64,000 bases of DNA from Erysipelotrichaceae bacterium (GCA_017432005.1 JAFRKA010000013.1:93170-157169), one strand, 5' to 3'; shown: positions 53,701-59,233, numbered from the stretch's first letter. Program-made: numbers and translations. The notes: generated by a model not told the origin, from the letters alone.

Positions 53701-54032
53701 TCATTTCCAAGAAGTTCAGCTGAGCGTCTCCTGTAATCTTCATAATCAGAAAAATCACTGTTTATTTCCGATACACTTAGCTGATAATCATTTTCTATAT
53801 CACTTTCTTCATTGAATTCAGTCTTTATTTCATATTCATCGCCATCAGCGCTGTTGATATTTCTTTTCAGTTCATAAACAAAATTACTGTTTTCATTATC
53901 TGAATCGATCTGCAAAGCATCGACATGCGAAACAGGAATGCTGGAAAAAAGCATCAAAAGTATGATAAAAATCCGTGCTATATTTGAATACCAGGTTTTA
54001 ATTCTTTTATTTAACCTCAGATACTTATTCAT
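38748..54032 (-). CDS. Giant secreted modular surface protein (InlB-type repeats and GGAIY beta-helices)
   Basis: About 5,094 residues from the ATG at 54032, which follows AAGGTGAT and overlaps the upstream pilin stop. A signal peptide ends near VSHVDA. In order (residue numbers approximate): an acidic N-terminal domain (30-490), InlB/Listeria-Bacteroides-type repeats such as FSGWYEG, FEGWYTG and FGGWYFDKDC (500-1500), linkers, then four repeats of a header plus right-handed beta-helix (about 2150, 3100, 4060 and 4620 onward) rich in NGGAIYS or GGGVY. SpaA/Cna-B-like domains lie between modules and at the C terminus (GACFNVYRG, GELPYGTYYIYELIAPENY). There is no LPxTG, membrane anchor or S-layer domain. 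It is probably an extracellular adhesin. Confidence 0.9.
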   Translation of the reverse strand: MNKYLRLNKRIKTWYSNIARIFIILLMLFSSIPVSHVDALQIDSDNENSNFVYELKRNINSADGDEYEIKTEFNEESDIENDYQLSVSEINSDFSDYEDYRRRSAELLGNDDVALKIYNLSIVSENEKIIPETEISFVIEKVKEESSEEYENTEILLLYGNDQSISDDTFTVDFSESEDKVILVLANIIRNDEDVEEPAAQDEEVEVPEYAVSAVFSRQDEHFYNELIDIDEIEKNDDQYEDYINENNMIVDNSFINYHLLFDLQLNQEEYNFSTDKDDDVTIKVRLKLYENYEKLDIDQLAIVCFENGRTSLIIPNVVENDDNLEISFEVEDELVFALAEAKQNNVLTYRDHDYLITASYNSLSGIPVDAQLRVMEITEDDDSYDDYINISSQSIGEEPENIVTARVFDIALIDPETGEECQPDGNVKISIELLRDTFEEHANVEVVHIQDIDKEETEVLDSTVTGETVEFETSGFSVYVICEKTTEGENYVTYFCDYVFYYLNEDNDYTEYLFKDENNETYSVQKIKNGDKPLVPQITSSEDMVFSGWYEGSTGDGGAVEISETPYDFDNIPEIIENSSVLLFARYKKFANVVFYGQYDNDNSKWPIAFSRRSELDEENNGKIKISDLKAKYNSDSGKTMVFYGWSYKPVSVPGSSTDDEGNEVSIITPDEDGYIDITESIELYPVYKDVHLLTYYAGYSGSGADYVPPAYYYSDTNVADPLPIVSRKGYSFEGWYTGTLNTDGDKETITYGAQVTDGNGNLVSSIEDDTFYIMNEELYMRSDATLYAKWGADYKVVIWKQKTSDEYGVSEKHYDYVQSFTSSGEIGDEVTVSDTYKSLTISGYTYDHCDDSVTLSNYETAVLNVYYVLSGSYTPSGEGHSLKFENSNDDSTVMPDTVSNIEYGTSLRSYIPNDPVSATKSEKGKDVYSFGGWYFDKDCTINADLSEMAMPDEDLTVYAGWNPIKFRVKINPNYGALYYYDSGVLKGTGATWFNNTYFDNPIGEYTHVTRDYVESNSGNWYYVKHDLDYYGGVSGDDRKTYYTQNLNEATEDTTFERQPGIYSYVGWYEVDENGTVSESPYDFTQRTDHNTSLILKWKKNGVFYIAYNAGAGTLDDENSSSELIINNAYEDSASITLTVSANAPAGYTFTGWKVRGSDSNVIYAPGQIFTLNAEYAFARSGRDIVYLDAVYSRIGRASIIYDANGGIIAENADFGYKEDGSPATATISENKATVASIKNNSRFTLSNGVGFTNTGKEFLGWSTSATYDPNDDNAVFYPKAVEGSDKEYIYGVDTKEPTTLYAVWGVTVTYSLNSSNAQWPSDEYWNSYAYDEETNTYSKTVYLNNTISEPTANPTYTGEGDKLFRYWTADTTSNTKYDFSSAVTDDLSLYAYWSDPVKINVNVVDASSEALSLTDWEKHDVNVGTSEIELDPDDYVTKETDYVFAFMTVSSSLSAVSDDKTVVSLKYDISSRKICAKYSGSDNYVALNDTDELYFVYYKKKVLNVVYQKMNTAGTSTVPVSDSAKDSTEKLGSLAINEYLTSPLQWANDQSLHYYAYAIGDSNGGMNVITNVSDSDNARPALSIRNSWKGFEYSTDNSNWNSCGYEPKIYVIYFEQLPNIITINETTFATEGVIGAKQFSYTVVISSDDETSGEAQRLNFKLKSGESRRIIAYYENVSGVQHSQTVRVSQDSEDGFDTDNRSSVGTYESKYIWAYTTADPTTESYVEPVVSYSNSLDSVAVKVNIALIDQTGIKLANSLIGSGTDTFNISLGSSEKILTKLNYSDIYDGSSVRAFGAVAYGTDDNIEGNAVTVESYDAYTISYTSGENNVYHLTINDSNGNTIGDLDNNELYYVYYPLLKIKYVKYENGTLETIKGSVDGVSETDGLTYNRESVVLNDLDVEQNQPLSIDMKDFLISQTGGNKGFRMPPILDDGIYESYLGYDQIGIGETNTITSVSSLLGVSDDLSMHLRISEGVLQYSFDNESWNNVSWTYSPTIYAIYSERGYDLQVCKTVDTSSSGDNPFFTDRSFTVTISSDSITKSSYVIEGGDDSEVPAVPYDGTNPGQIVMSVRDGSKIKIKELGVGDYTITETEKGYFNLSAKTSKITGGSSTIVPVLDDCTVLISLDSDIKLDLINSPKALCRIIDNGSTHIFYTLNSAIDYVSEEIVNKTAMIEMLTDYVVPVEDLPIIPNGCDITITTADPGFSGAGTMAVFTRSESMLEKPLFTNNGTLCFENVIIDGASTLVSYPLIQSSGDLSIGRGTEISNAKNSGNGGIINATGGNISFENCTLSNNTADKGAVLYYSGNGSIDVKGTASIKENNAVNGGAIYAVNGTVDISMFASLNDNSASSNGGAVYIENGAVNISGKGKLVDNTATNGAAIYTEIGQIVVSGSESVHPEIKNNIVTENGGAIWIGSGSVEFNAGEISGNKAEDGQGGVVYSNSASVSVSSIVNISENLALNGAAIYSNSGNVTVSGGTVKMNTATENGGAIYTNSGLVTISDGDVINNKAESGSGGAIYSASGNVVLTENANVSSNTANTNGGAIYSSEGNVSLSCETLNSNKATNGKGGAIYAGSGALTVTSVSISSNRAGSDGGAIYSDSGSVTVSESILISNVSSGGNGGALCTGSGSINLSNTNFGEENKGNTASKNGGAIYSESGHVTLTDLVIMKYNTAGEKGGSLYVGSGSVSIPNTTTVSNNTAVNGAAVFVNSGRGTFSGGTYTNNTASSGGAIGMGSTDARLYFSGDIKISGNTLSDGETKSNIYLDQDSKDVLNMESLGSNADIGIYVPDSLTSERDVPGARFATYTENDVATTKITNDRRDFGVQKDTDSKQLFWGVLIKVEVRYQASFSDGLPPTADYTTKKAAFDYCPEFASAAISRLAEDVKNSNTLGLTSTAVYAIGFASGASAYSDYITNLIWDNDSQAWELKKRDGSTEALNNRTIIIYYAEPAYISVENNTNSALNISDLTVGNDTIGQLSVINTASNAGYGTVYAKNGSVRPSLLPATENDLKLAVNTAITLLLPGGQNMTYNLDGSFGSIASTDVRLRRGKSESLIETQLTVNSSGGFETLTGSTLNSNNTYKIIFGDDRYICKVVDSTGTEHRYTTISGAIADVVKTTSDDPPYSLETEKTAAIEMLVDYLLPSSDSVVVPSGYNITFTTASSGTYKYIPVDEGENRATISRDTDNTNAMISTTGGSTQTALTVKNLIFNVKGVQGSTEYGAIVAKGSSVTVDNVNFKDLFAGNGGAIFVETTSGTSNSWVKVTNSYFYNCHSTKTGDRDGGGAIHAWVDKLELENCEFDSCEGDWQAGGVFHKVESNTYYTESLVTKCKFTNCTSKAAGGMELGSRNIIVKECTFEHCNATSRNGGGFNVYALKSASPSADCWTTVENCIFNDCHLTGGNLNGGGFRSTSKYTTIVGTTFTNCSAVAYGGAVALSNSNAVKAELYGVSINGCSSATGGGVYFVGKQMVISDSYEVDSNGNPIFANGTAKAAGGANLSNGVAAGTHYVGKMSVENCTAKAVGGIYHDKDDNNATLKITNAMITGNVETESKTGGGGLNSKARNISITGSTISNNTSAGKGGGVNVSKANVLTLSNSTISNNTAASDGGGVYANKDNLVLSITGCTMNGNTSGDKGGAVYTIAKTITVTDSIINNCTAKNTGGGINQSQNSEGSSMTITGSRINNCKVTNASAGGVYSNAYTLSVSDSEISKNSATGSGGGILYDGNDTTRPLMSLIVSGCTFDGNTSNSNGGGTYTGVKSVIVESYTYPDGEAPISIPEVGDYITDNSGNITGRRTEISDCTAKSGGGIYHSSEISDSSFVLQESTITKCAATNGKGGGIYANIDNATVLNSEVSGNSASSDGGGIFKDKSGNNYYLIIDGSNIKTNTSGSKGGGIYCKSQLYMRNDSMISGNRLSSSTVNNAAGVYLEDNRTLYVGPEQTSPASAADVTDSSSINDNYTASGADSNLHLWYVNNQNAQASVYVYCNLSGTIGVTNAAKVGTQFGTSFIANPIGFQDDNAVFQADTSTLHGIIDRTDESGTKIIWAGLPIAKICGKDEDGNDILLYLKSVTLEDGTIKGSGPAIFDKLDTGTEGNPGSTTAAFNMLRTESPLLYKADGTLYTGKDYSVKMLDNYVTNADITVWYYEGRNVTFTTASSSDAEYPFVGGGSRATVVRGSGVNSNKTLFAAKGNLLLENIIIDGGSENGITSSSSTRCLWIGDSNNSNGAQVVTLGENAILQNAKVNGGDGGCVNLDKGSFVINGGTIRNCSTTKDGGGVFVNNGGTLTLSAGNIYQCSCPSGSGGGVRIKAGKFLMTGGTIRECSAVNGGGVYIAGNNNYYMNMSGGSIINNRATSVGGGIAFYNEDSRVYFSGRVNVSGNTVTKGGKTYTCNVELNKDSNSVINTNGGGLYPGAYIGVYVPNGTTLYNKHGQETNPFGTFADGDNKNNLYGFVNDRNGLKGGIITENPSPNTIYWIKIYSLRVSKTVEDRNSSSYDPNEEFTFVVTLRGKAKQAGQKDAKDIEGEYGEMTFVSNGTDSTTATFTLKDGESITGVNLSYGLYYEVEEKFTDDELKAKYCIVPGLRQTGEIGENKDETEIDPYTSLADYVNIIPVCKITDFNGNLLYRKYALNNKTYYIPAVYTELNGEKGAFAAINGVLYQNKTGTSYNPSQPYHIEMLVERYQLSDSLFVKNDRNILITTASKTASELPYRGSGSVGTIIRSQNGDQSYGSMLTVNGTLTLNNIILDNNKRASYTVNADGGLVSVRGRLNIESGASLQYSSVGSYLNEEGKTVGYRGGAVFVNTGGVVKMSGGEIRNNVSDGNGAGIYLSTGSTLYLSGNPGFGGTGVDVSGNINPNVGNFKNEAIVALNGGKYYSKPRQDIYLEESNENNPSSIVIDGDLTGENGSIWVWSDSEYHNKTLMPFGKISNSVTSACNFAMFRNAQDDTTSENKSDNEYLYGTNVGDNSRLLYWSGNYGFKQIILRKISDLYNSLSGACFNVYRGSSNDPYITSSGERLVNLYSDNNGVFWVGELPYGTYYIYELIAPENYENNQRRWYCLIIDDTGNYVAPESSETRDMAFARTIAIKGSS
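39480..47600 (-). repeat. Four header-plus-beta-helix modules in the giant protein
   Basis: Four times a header recurs: CxIxDxxG, a helical xAIxxV stretch, IEMLxDY(V/L), then (I/F)TxTTA(S/D), followed by tandem GGAIY/GGGVY helix turns. Headers begin near 47600, 44760, 41870 and 40190. The helices cover about 47340-45780, 44380-42220, 41500-40880 and 39840-39480. Lengths decrease toward the C terminus except the second. Confidence 0.7.
49500..52560 (-). repeat. InlB-type (Listeria-Bacteroides) repeat region of the giant protein
   Basis: Repeated units of about 70 residues with the pattern VxYxxN...GY(S/T)FxGWYxxxx...TLYAxWG occur about a dozen times. The outer boundaries are approximate, read from the translation. 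These beta-grasp modules are common spacers in surface adhesins. Confidence 0.75.
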
Positions 54033-56286
54033 TTCCATCACCTTCATTTGTTTTTTTATTGATTATCTGAATCTGATAATCTGGCCAGTCACCATTATGC
54101 TTGTCAACAAATTTATTTGAAGTATTTTTACCAGATAACTCTTTTATGCTCTGATATAAATACTGTCCATTAAAATTCCTCTTCAATGTACCGTCATATG
54201 GCGCGGCGGCAGTTGTCAGTTTGATAAAGTTACGATAAGAAGTTGTGCTTTTATCGATCGCCTTGATAACTGTACTGCTGTTTTTATTTCCGATTGCAGG
54301 CAGTTCTGTATCGTTAGGTGCAATAAGATAGTAGCAGTTGCTGTGGACCGATGGGCTTGAATCATTACCTATAAAAGCACCGTGATTTTCTTCTTTGTTA
54401 GCATAAGAAACATAAGCTGCTGCATATGAGTTACTTATTGCTGAACCGGAATACGAACCAATCAGACCGCCAGCAATCGCTCCCGAAACAGAGCATGTGG
54501 CATAGGAATTGCTGATAGTCGCACCCTGAGAATGTCCAATCAGGCCACCAACTTCATCAGTTCCTGTTACATTTATCGGAGCATCATTGAATTTTCCGTC
54601 TATCGTATGTCCCGCAGCATAGGAATTGCTGATCTCGGAATTGCCGACCGCAGATCCAATCAGGCCTCCCGAGTATTGTCCATTTTTTACAATCACAGCA
54701 GCTGCAGAAAAATCTACTTTCGTATTCGAACAATATCCGATCAGGCCACCAACACTGTCTGTTCCGCTAACATATTCTGTATACTTGTATTTTCCATCGC
54801 TGCCACGGTAAAGGCCGCTATCTATGACTATTACATTTTCGACAGATGAATCACTGATTTGTCCCACTAAAGCACCGGCATCTGATCCGATTATCGTAAA
54901 ATCAACTAACATCAGATTCTTGATTTCTCTTTTCTTCGTATCATCTGGTTTTTTCGCAACTTTTCCGAATAAACCGGCAGGCCCAGAATAATTAACATTG
55001 ATGTTGCTGATCTGATAATTCTCACCGTTATAATCAACCGGTAGATCAACCGGGCAATAACATCCTTTTAAAGTGGCACCTGTTGCGTCATTTTTATATA
55101 CGATAGTATTACTCTTATTGGTTTTATCAAGGAAAATATCCCAATCAAGATCATTGCTCTGCTCGGCTCTTTCAAGTTTTGTTGCGTCGAGATCCAGACT
55201 CGAAATGTCATCATGCAGATTTTCCAGATGCCTGATATTTGAAATGTCCGCAATATTCTCTGTTTCATTGTTGTTGTTAACAGTACTGGCATCACCAAAT
55301 AATGAATTGGTTTTTATTTTTGCTGTCCTGGTGATATTAGTCAATCTGCTGTTGTCAAAAGCTTCAACATATACAGTCAGGTTTTCTCCCGGTATGAATT
55401 TCTTTGTATCCTTATATGTGAACAGCTCGAGAATATCACTAAAATGCATCTCTTTTTGTGTAATGCTGTCAAGACAATAAGAATAAGTATCTTTAAAAAC
55501 GCCATTGTTTTTCTTTAGAGAAACATAACCCTCAGCACCACTTACTTCGCCAACAATAACAAGTTTAAGCTGAAGACTTGCTTTTTCAGAAGTTTCTAAA
55601 TCTGCACCTTCGATCCTGACATTTACCAGCAATTCTTCAGCATTATCTACCCTGATATACGGGACAGGAATTTCGGCACCAGTTAGAATAGTTCCGGCGC
55701 TTAAACTTCCGTAATAACCTATTACTCTTTCTTTATCCTCATCCGGATAATTGCGTCTGATTGGTTTGCTGTCTTCATCCCTTAATGACATTAATCCATT
55801 AGGATTCTTATAAAGGTCTGAACCGTTAAATGTGAAACCGTATTTTTCATCACCCATATCAGAATAGAAAACATCCAGGATCTGTCCGCTCTCAGGATGA
55901 TATCGAACAATATAGGATCCGCCTTCTCTGGCTCCACTTTCGATCGAGCCAAAAGGCAGCATTAAATCAAGCAAAGTATCTGACTGGCTATCAATATCTC
56001 TTTGAACAACGAAATAATATGCTCCAGATTCATTACTATCTGCTGTTCCAAAACCGGTTTTTTCAGTTTCCAGATACCCTTCGTTATACGCCATGGACAA
56101 ATGGTTCTGAGCCGCAATAAAAATTTCTTTCGCTACGGCATCATACTGCATCTGTTTCAGTATTCTCATGTATCTGATCACCGCAACAAAACCAACACCA
56201 GCCAAAATACCGATGATCGCAACAACAACCATCAGCTCTGCCAATGAAAATCCTTGTCTGTTTTTCTCGGTCTTTTTACTCATCAT
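54025..56286 (-). CDS. Large prepilin-like protein with GLUG repeats
   Basis: 753 residues. The prepilin signal reads RQGFSLAELMVVVAIIGILAGVGFVAVI, with cleavage after Gly12 or so, Glu5 of the mature part present and a long hydrophobic helix. The C-terminal third carries GLUG-type repeats: GLFGKVAKKP, GALVGQISDSSVENVIV, GGLIGYCSNT, GGLIGSAVGNSEISNSYAAG, GGLIGHSQGATISNSYAT and GGLIGSYSGSAISNSYAA. GLUG repeats form beta-solenoids in adhesins. Pilins are normally 120-200 residues, so this could be a pilus-tip adhesin. It overlaps the previous pilin by 11 bases and the giant gene by eight. Confidence 0.9.
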   Translation of the reverse strand: MMSKKTEKNRQGFSLAELMVVVAIIGILAGVGFVAVIRYMRILKQMQYDAVAKEIFIAAQNHLSMAYNEGYLETEKTGFGTADSNESGAYYFVVQRDIDSQSDTLLDLMLPFGSIESGAREGGSYIVRYHPESGQILDVFYSDMGDEKYGFTFNGSDLYKNPNGLMSLRDEDSKPIRRNYPDEDKERVIGYYGSLSAGTILTGAEIPVPYIRVDNAEELLVNVRIEGADLETSEKASLQLKLVIVGEVSGAEGYVSLKKNNGVFKDTYSYCLDSITQKEMHFSDILELFTYKDTKKFIPGENLTVYVEAFDNSRLTNITRTAKIKTNSLFGDASTVNNNNETENIADISNIRHLENLHDDISSLDLDATKLERAEQSNDLDWDIFLDKTNKSNTIVYKNDATGATLKGCYCPVDLPVDYNGENYQISNINVNYSGPAGLFGKVAKKPDDTKKREIKNLMLVDFTIIGSDAGALVGQISDSSVENVIVIDSGLYRGSDGKYKYTEYVSGTDSVGGLIGYCSNTKVDFSAAAVIVKNGQYSGGLIGSAVGNSEISNSYAAGHTIDGKFNDAPINVTGTDEVGGLIGHSQGATISNSYATCSVSGAIAGGLIGSYSGSAISNSYAAAYVSYANKEENHGAFIGNDSSPSVHSNCYYLIAPNDTELPAIGNKNSSTVIKAIDKSTTSYRNFIKLTTAAAPYDGTLKRNFNGQYLYQSIKELSGKNTSNKFVDKHNGDWPDYQIQIINKKTNEGDGNE

Positions 56287-56800
56287 CTTGTTGTCTGTTT
56301 AAAACCTTTATCATATACTCGTCAATTTCAACGTATTCAACGGTGCTGTTTTTCCTTTTCACTTTAAGGTTTTTTACTGCAACAACACCTTCTTCATACT
56401 TTATCGAATCAAAAGATACATACAGATTCTTGCTGGCAGCAGGATCAGATACCAGCAGACGCGAATCATCTTGACCATCACCGGTAATATCATTGATATA
56501 AATGCCGACATTTTCATCAAAACTTAATTCGTGTTTCCTTCCATTATCACCAGTGTATGTAATAACGGTAGCTGAACTGTTCTCAAAGTCTTGAGCCAGA
56601 GCAAGTTTATCCCGCAGTTCAGTCATGGTAGTAGAGATCAATGCCTGGGCATTTGATGCATCTACGATCTTATGATAGATGTTAATTGCTGTTGGAATCC
56701 CACTGGCCATGAGTCCAGACACCATCAAAAGAATAAGCATTGCCAACAATGTTTCTGCCAGTGTAAAACCTTGTTTTGATCTCTTGAATGTCTGTTTCAT
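56276..56800 (-). CDS. Prepilin-like protein (minor pilin)
   Basis: 174 residues. The leader is MKQTFKRSKQG followed by mature FTLAETLLAMLILLMVSGLMASGI, the standard class III signal with Glu5. The rest is a beta-rich globular head (TVITYTGDNGRKHELSFDENV; NLYVSFDSIKYEEGVVAV). It is the second minor pilin of the operon, with an AGGGAAAACG ribosome site and an 11-base overlap with the GLUG pilin. Sorting and processing would need a prepilin peptidase and assembly ATPase that are not in this window. Confidence 0.88.
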   Translation of the reverse strand: MKQTFKRSKQGFTLAETLLAMLILLMVSGLMASGIPTAINIYHKIVDASNAQALISTTMTELRDKLALAQDFENSSATVITYTGDNGRKHELSFDENVGIYINDITGDGQDDSRLLVSDPAASKNLYVSFDSIKYEEGVVAVKNLKVKRKNSTVEYVEIDEYMIKVLNRQQDDE

Positions 56801-56808
56801 CGTTTTCC

Positions 56809-57171
56809 CTAATCCCCGGTGGTCAATCTTGCTATCGAAATAATATCTATACTATTCATTGGAGCAGTGTAATAGTAAACATTTATCTGTGTATCGCCTC
56901 TGTTGTTCAAATAAACAGCTTTTTCAGATCCACTTATCGTCGTCGACAAATACGCTTTGCCATCAATACCTTTTGCTGCTGTTTCATCAACCAGACTGTT
57001 TTCTGCTTCAACATAATCTTTAATATGCTTCTCACTTTTGGTAATGAGATTTGAACTTGACTGAACCATCCCGGCAAGGATGAGCAGAGCAAAGGCTGCA
57101 ATCAATAAAGCTACCAGCGTTTCCGCAAGCGATTCACCTCTGTTATTTTTTCTTACTATAATCCTTCTCAT
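56809..57171 (-). CDS. Prepilin-like protein (PilV/PulG-like minor pilin)
   Basis: 120 residues. The N terminus MRRIIVRKNNRGESLAETLVALLIAAFALLILAGMV is a prepilin-type signal in which the residue after Gly is Glu rather than Phe or Met, and Glu is found at the fifth mature position. A short head (ENSLVDETAAKGIDGKAYLS; TQINVYYYTAPMNSIDII) follows. The type IV minor pilin PilV has a similar size. It lies eight bases before the next pilin and 21 after the PilX-like gene. Confidence 0.8.
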   Translation of the reverse strand: MRRIIVRKNNRGESLAETLVALLIAAFALLILAGMVQSSSNLITKSEKHIKDYVEAENSLVDETAAKGIDGKAYLSTTISGSEKAVYLNNRGDTQINVYYYTAPMNSIDIISIARLTTGD

Positions 57172-57192
57172 TTCTTTCTGGTTCCCGGCTGA

Positions 57193-57852
57193 TTATTCTG
57201 GTTTTGCCATTACTTTCTGAATATTGCTGCAAGTCCACCTGATAGTCGTTGTTTTCTTTTCGACATTTTCTTTTTTTGAATATACTTCCGAAATATCCGG
57301 AGCTAAACTCATTTCGATAATATATCCTTCAGAAGCGACATCCATAATTATTACGCCATTCTTCAAAGTCACATCAACATCAACACTAAGGAGATTTTTC
57401 TCGCCATTATCCAATTTGAATGTATAATTATCAACACTATCATCTGTCTTATAGAAATCCGATTCCCACATCGCTTCTCCTGATGTGCTTTCTAACAAAT
57501 TAATAGCTTTTTTAGTAAGAAAATCAATATTACTATTCGTACTGGAATAATCATGAATATTATTCTCGGGATTGTCGCCAAATACATATTTTAGTGAGTA
57601 TTCGGTGCCTTCTTTTGTTCTGATAATAGTTGACTGTTCTCCTTCAAATTCATCTCTCAAAAACTCTACTGCAGAAGTAACCCGGTAATACCTTTGATCC
57701 ATTTTGGCTTTATCAGCTAATCTGCCTGAAGCCACCGTTCCTGCAGTAAGTATAATGGTTCCAATAATTACACAGAACAAAAACAAAAGTAACGCAAAAG
57801 AAAGTGATGCGCCTTCATTAGATCTTAGTTTTCTTTTTACTGCTTTATTCAT
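57193..57852 (-). CDS. PilX-like pilus assembly protein
   Basis: 219 residues from the ATG at 57852; an ATG eight codons earlier (57876) is equally weak in ribosome site. The hydrophobic segment NEGASLSFALLLFLFCVIIGTIILTAGTVASGRL resembles the N-terminal helix of PilX-like or TadE-like proteins, which lack a strict prepilin motif. A helical and beta-mixed domain follows (VEFLRDEFEGEQSTIIRTKEG; VDVDVTLKNGVIIMDVASEGYII). It is the first gene of the minor-pilin/giant adhesin operon, downstream of a promoter with TTGAAG and TATAAT. Confidence 0.72.
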   Translation of the reverse strand: MNKAVKRKLRSNEGASLSFALLLFLFCVIIGTIILTAGTVASGRLADKAKMDQRYYRVTSAVEFLRDEFEGEQSTIIRTKEGTEYSLKYVFGDNPENNIHDYSSTNSNIDFLTKKAINLLESTSGEAMWESDFYKTDDSVDNYTFKLDNGEKNLLSVDVDVTLKNGVIIMDVASEGYIIEMSLAPDISEVYSKKENVEKKTTTIRWTCSNIQKVMAKPE

Positions 57853-57910
57853 AAACAAATCTACATGAATATCCATGACAAAAAAGAGTGGTCATAGTTA
57901 TCCATCATTA

Positions 57911-57940
57911 ATTATACATGAATAAAAACATCATCTTCAA
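57911..57940 (-). promoter_or_regulatory. Promoter of the minor pilin-giant adhesin operon
   Basis: On the minus strand TTGAAG (57940-57935), an 18-base spacer and TATAAT (57916-57911). It overlaps the terminator of the preceding pilin gene, so read-through and initiation are linked here. Confidence 0.6.
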
Positions 57941-57961
57941 TACATATATTAAAGATGATGT
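57921..57961 (-). terminator. Terminator of the prepilin gene
   Basis: ACATCATCTT pairs perfectly with AAGATGATGT over a 14-base loop; on the minus strand TTTTTATTC follows. Leaves the prepilin gene as its own transcript. Confidence 0.85.
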
Positions 57962-57998
57962 AAGCGTTTTCATAAATACAATTGTAGATATTGTTTTA

Positions 57999-58577
57999 TT
58001 AATTTAAAAGGATTGAGATGCTGTATTTAGGGGCATTACCACCCGAGGCTTGTCCGCCAACATAAGAAGTATCTTCTCCATCAACATTATTCTTCCAAAA
58101 CACATCCACACGAGCAGGGGTAGCATTCGGATATATAGCGACCATAACAACTGCTTTTCTATAATCTTGATCAGCTTTATATGCACCATTTGGATTTCCC
58201 ATAACAAATGTCGTTCCACCATCGATTGTAGTGCCCTTACCGTATGTCTTTACAGGTAAATCTTGCCTTTTTTTATAAAATGTCCCGCTCTTCGGATCGT
58301 AAGCTCCAGCTGCGTTATCTTTAGCACGGTCTGAACCTGAACCTGGCCACCATTTTAATCCTGCTTTATCCGCACTTGCTTCATCTTTTACTCCAGCATA
58401 GTATAACTCGATCGCTGCCGACGCGGCCGCGCGCATAGTATAGATATCATATGCTTCCCTGGCTTTTTCGATCTGTTTGTTGAAAATAGGTATTGCTATT
58501 GCCACCAATACCGCTATGATAGCTACAACTATCAGTAATTCACCTAAAGTGAAGCCTCTTATATCTTTATTTTTCAT
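57999..58577 (-). CDS. Type IV pilin-like major prepilin
   Basis: 192 residues. The leader MKNKDIRG precedes mature FTLGELLIVVAIIAVLVAIAIPIFNKQ, with Glu5 present. The extended N-terminal helix continues to REAYDIYTMRAAASAAIELYYAG. The head is Gly-, Ala- and Lys-rich. The downstream terminator and promoter leave it separately expressed, as expected for a major pilin. There is no clear Shine-Dalgarno; an AT-rich TATAAT lies three bases before the ATG, so the start is set by frame and by homology. Codons for MRAAASAA form a short, unusually GC-rich run (58417-58440) in an otherwise AT-rich gene. Confidence 0.92.
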   Translation of the reverse strand: MKNKDIRGFTLGELLIVVAIIAVLVAIAIPIFNKQIEKAREAYDIYTMRAAASAAIELYYAGVKDEASADKAGLKWWPGSGSDRAKDNAAGAYDPKSGTFYKKRQDLPVKTYGKGTTIDGGTTFVMGNPNGAYKADQDYRKAVVMVAIYPNATPARVDVFWKNNVDGEDTSYVGGQASGGNAPKYSISILLN

Positions 58578-58634
58578 ATCATTATAATTATTTCATAAAA
58601 CAACTATTAAAGAAACATACATCAGCGCAGGACA

Positions 58635-59063
58635 TTAAATCGGAATATATTCTCCGCCGTCATTGTAGATCTGACAATCTTCACACCAGTCATTAATCGA
58701 TTCTTTTATCATATACCTGAACTCATCGAAATCCTCGTCACTGACCAGCCCTTTTTCATACATGAAAGCATAGAATTTCTTTATACTTGCCACTTCAGAA
58801 CGCAGTGTTTCTGGTGTCGACCACATGCACTTCCGGATAAAGAAATAATCAAAATAATCCGCGATATAAGTATAATTGATCCCTTCCTTAGCCGATACTA
58901 CATAATGATCATTCAGAAAGACATCAATATAGAAATATGCTACGTCAACATGCTTCTGAACCGTCTTTGGAGCAAGATTCTTACTATTCAAGTATTTCTC
59001 AAATTCAGATATCAGCTTTTTGTTCTCTTTTTCAATGTTCGTGTATTTTACTTTATCCATCAT
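58635..59063 (-). CDS. Stand-alone tyrosine-recombinase core-binding (SAM-like) domain protein
   Basis: 142 residues. ISEFEKYLNSKNLAPKTVQKHVDVAYFYID is the typical start of a phage integrase N-terminal SAM-like domain, and SEVASIKKFYAFMYEKGLVSDEDF ends that domain. The catalytic domain with the Arg-His-Arg-Tyr set is absent, and no second frame downstream supplies it. The C-terminal 25 residues hold two cysteines (CEDCQIYND). Either a remnant or a small DNA-binding accessory. Nearby are pilin genes and, further right, a serine recombinase. Confidence 0.7.
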   Translation of the reverse strand: MMDKVKYTNIEKENKKLISEFEKYLNSKNLAPKTVQKHVDVAYFYIDVFLNDHYVVSAKEGINYTYIADYFDYFFIRKCMWSTPETLRSEVASIKKFYAFMYEKGLVSDEDFDEFRYMIKESINDWCEDCQIYNDGGEYIPI

Positions 59064-59204
59064 TTTTCTCTGATCTGATCCTGTTTTTCCGGTAAATACT
59101 TATTTCCCTTGAAATAATTATCACATATTATGCAAAATTTCGCTGATTTTCATCTTTTTTCGCATAATATTGTTTCTTACTGTTTAGTTGCATATTAATT
59201 AACA

Positions 59205-59233
59205 TTGTATTTATATTATTAATACCTCATAAT
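59205..59233 (+). promoter_or_regulatory. Promoter of the RelB-like antitoxin gene
   Basis: TTGTAT (59205-59210), a 17-base spacer and CATAAT (59228-59233) precede the antitoxin by 25 bases. The rest of 59064-59258 is AT-rich and without frames. Confidence 0.5.
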
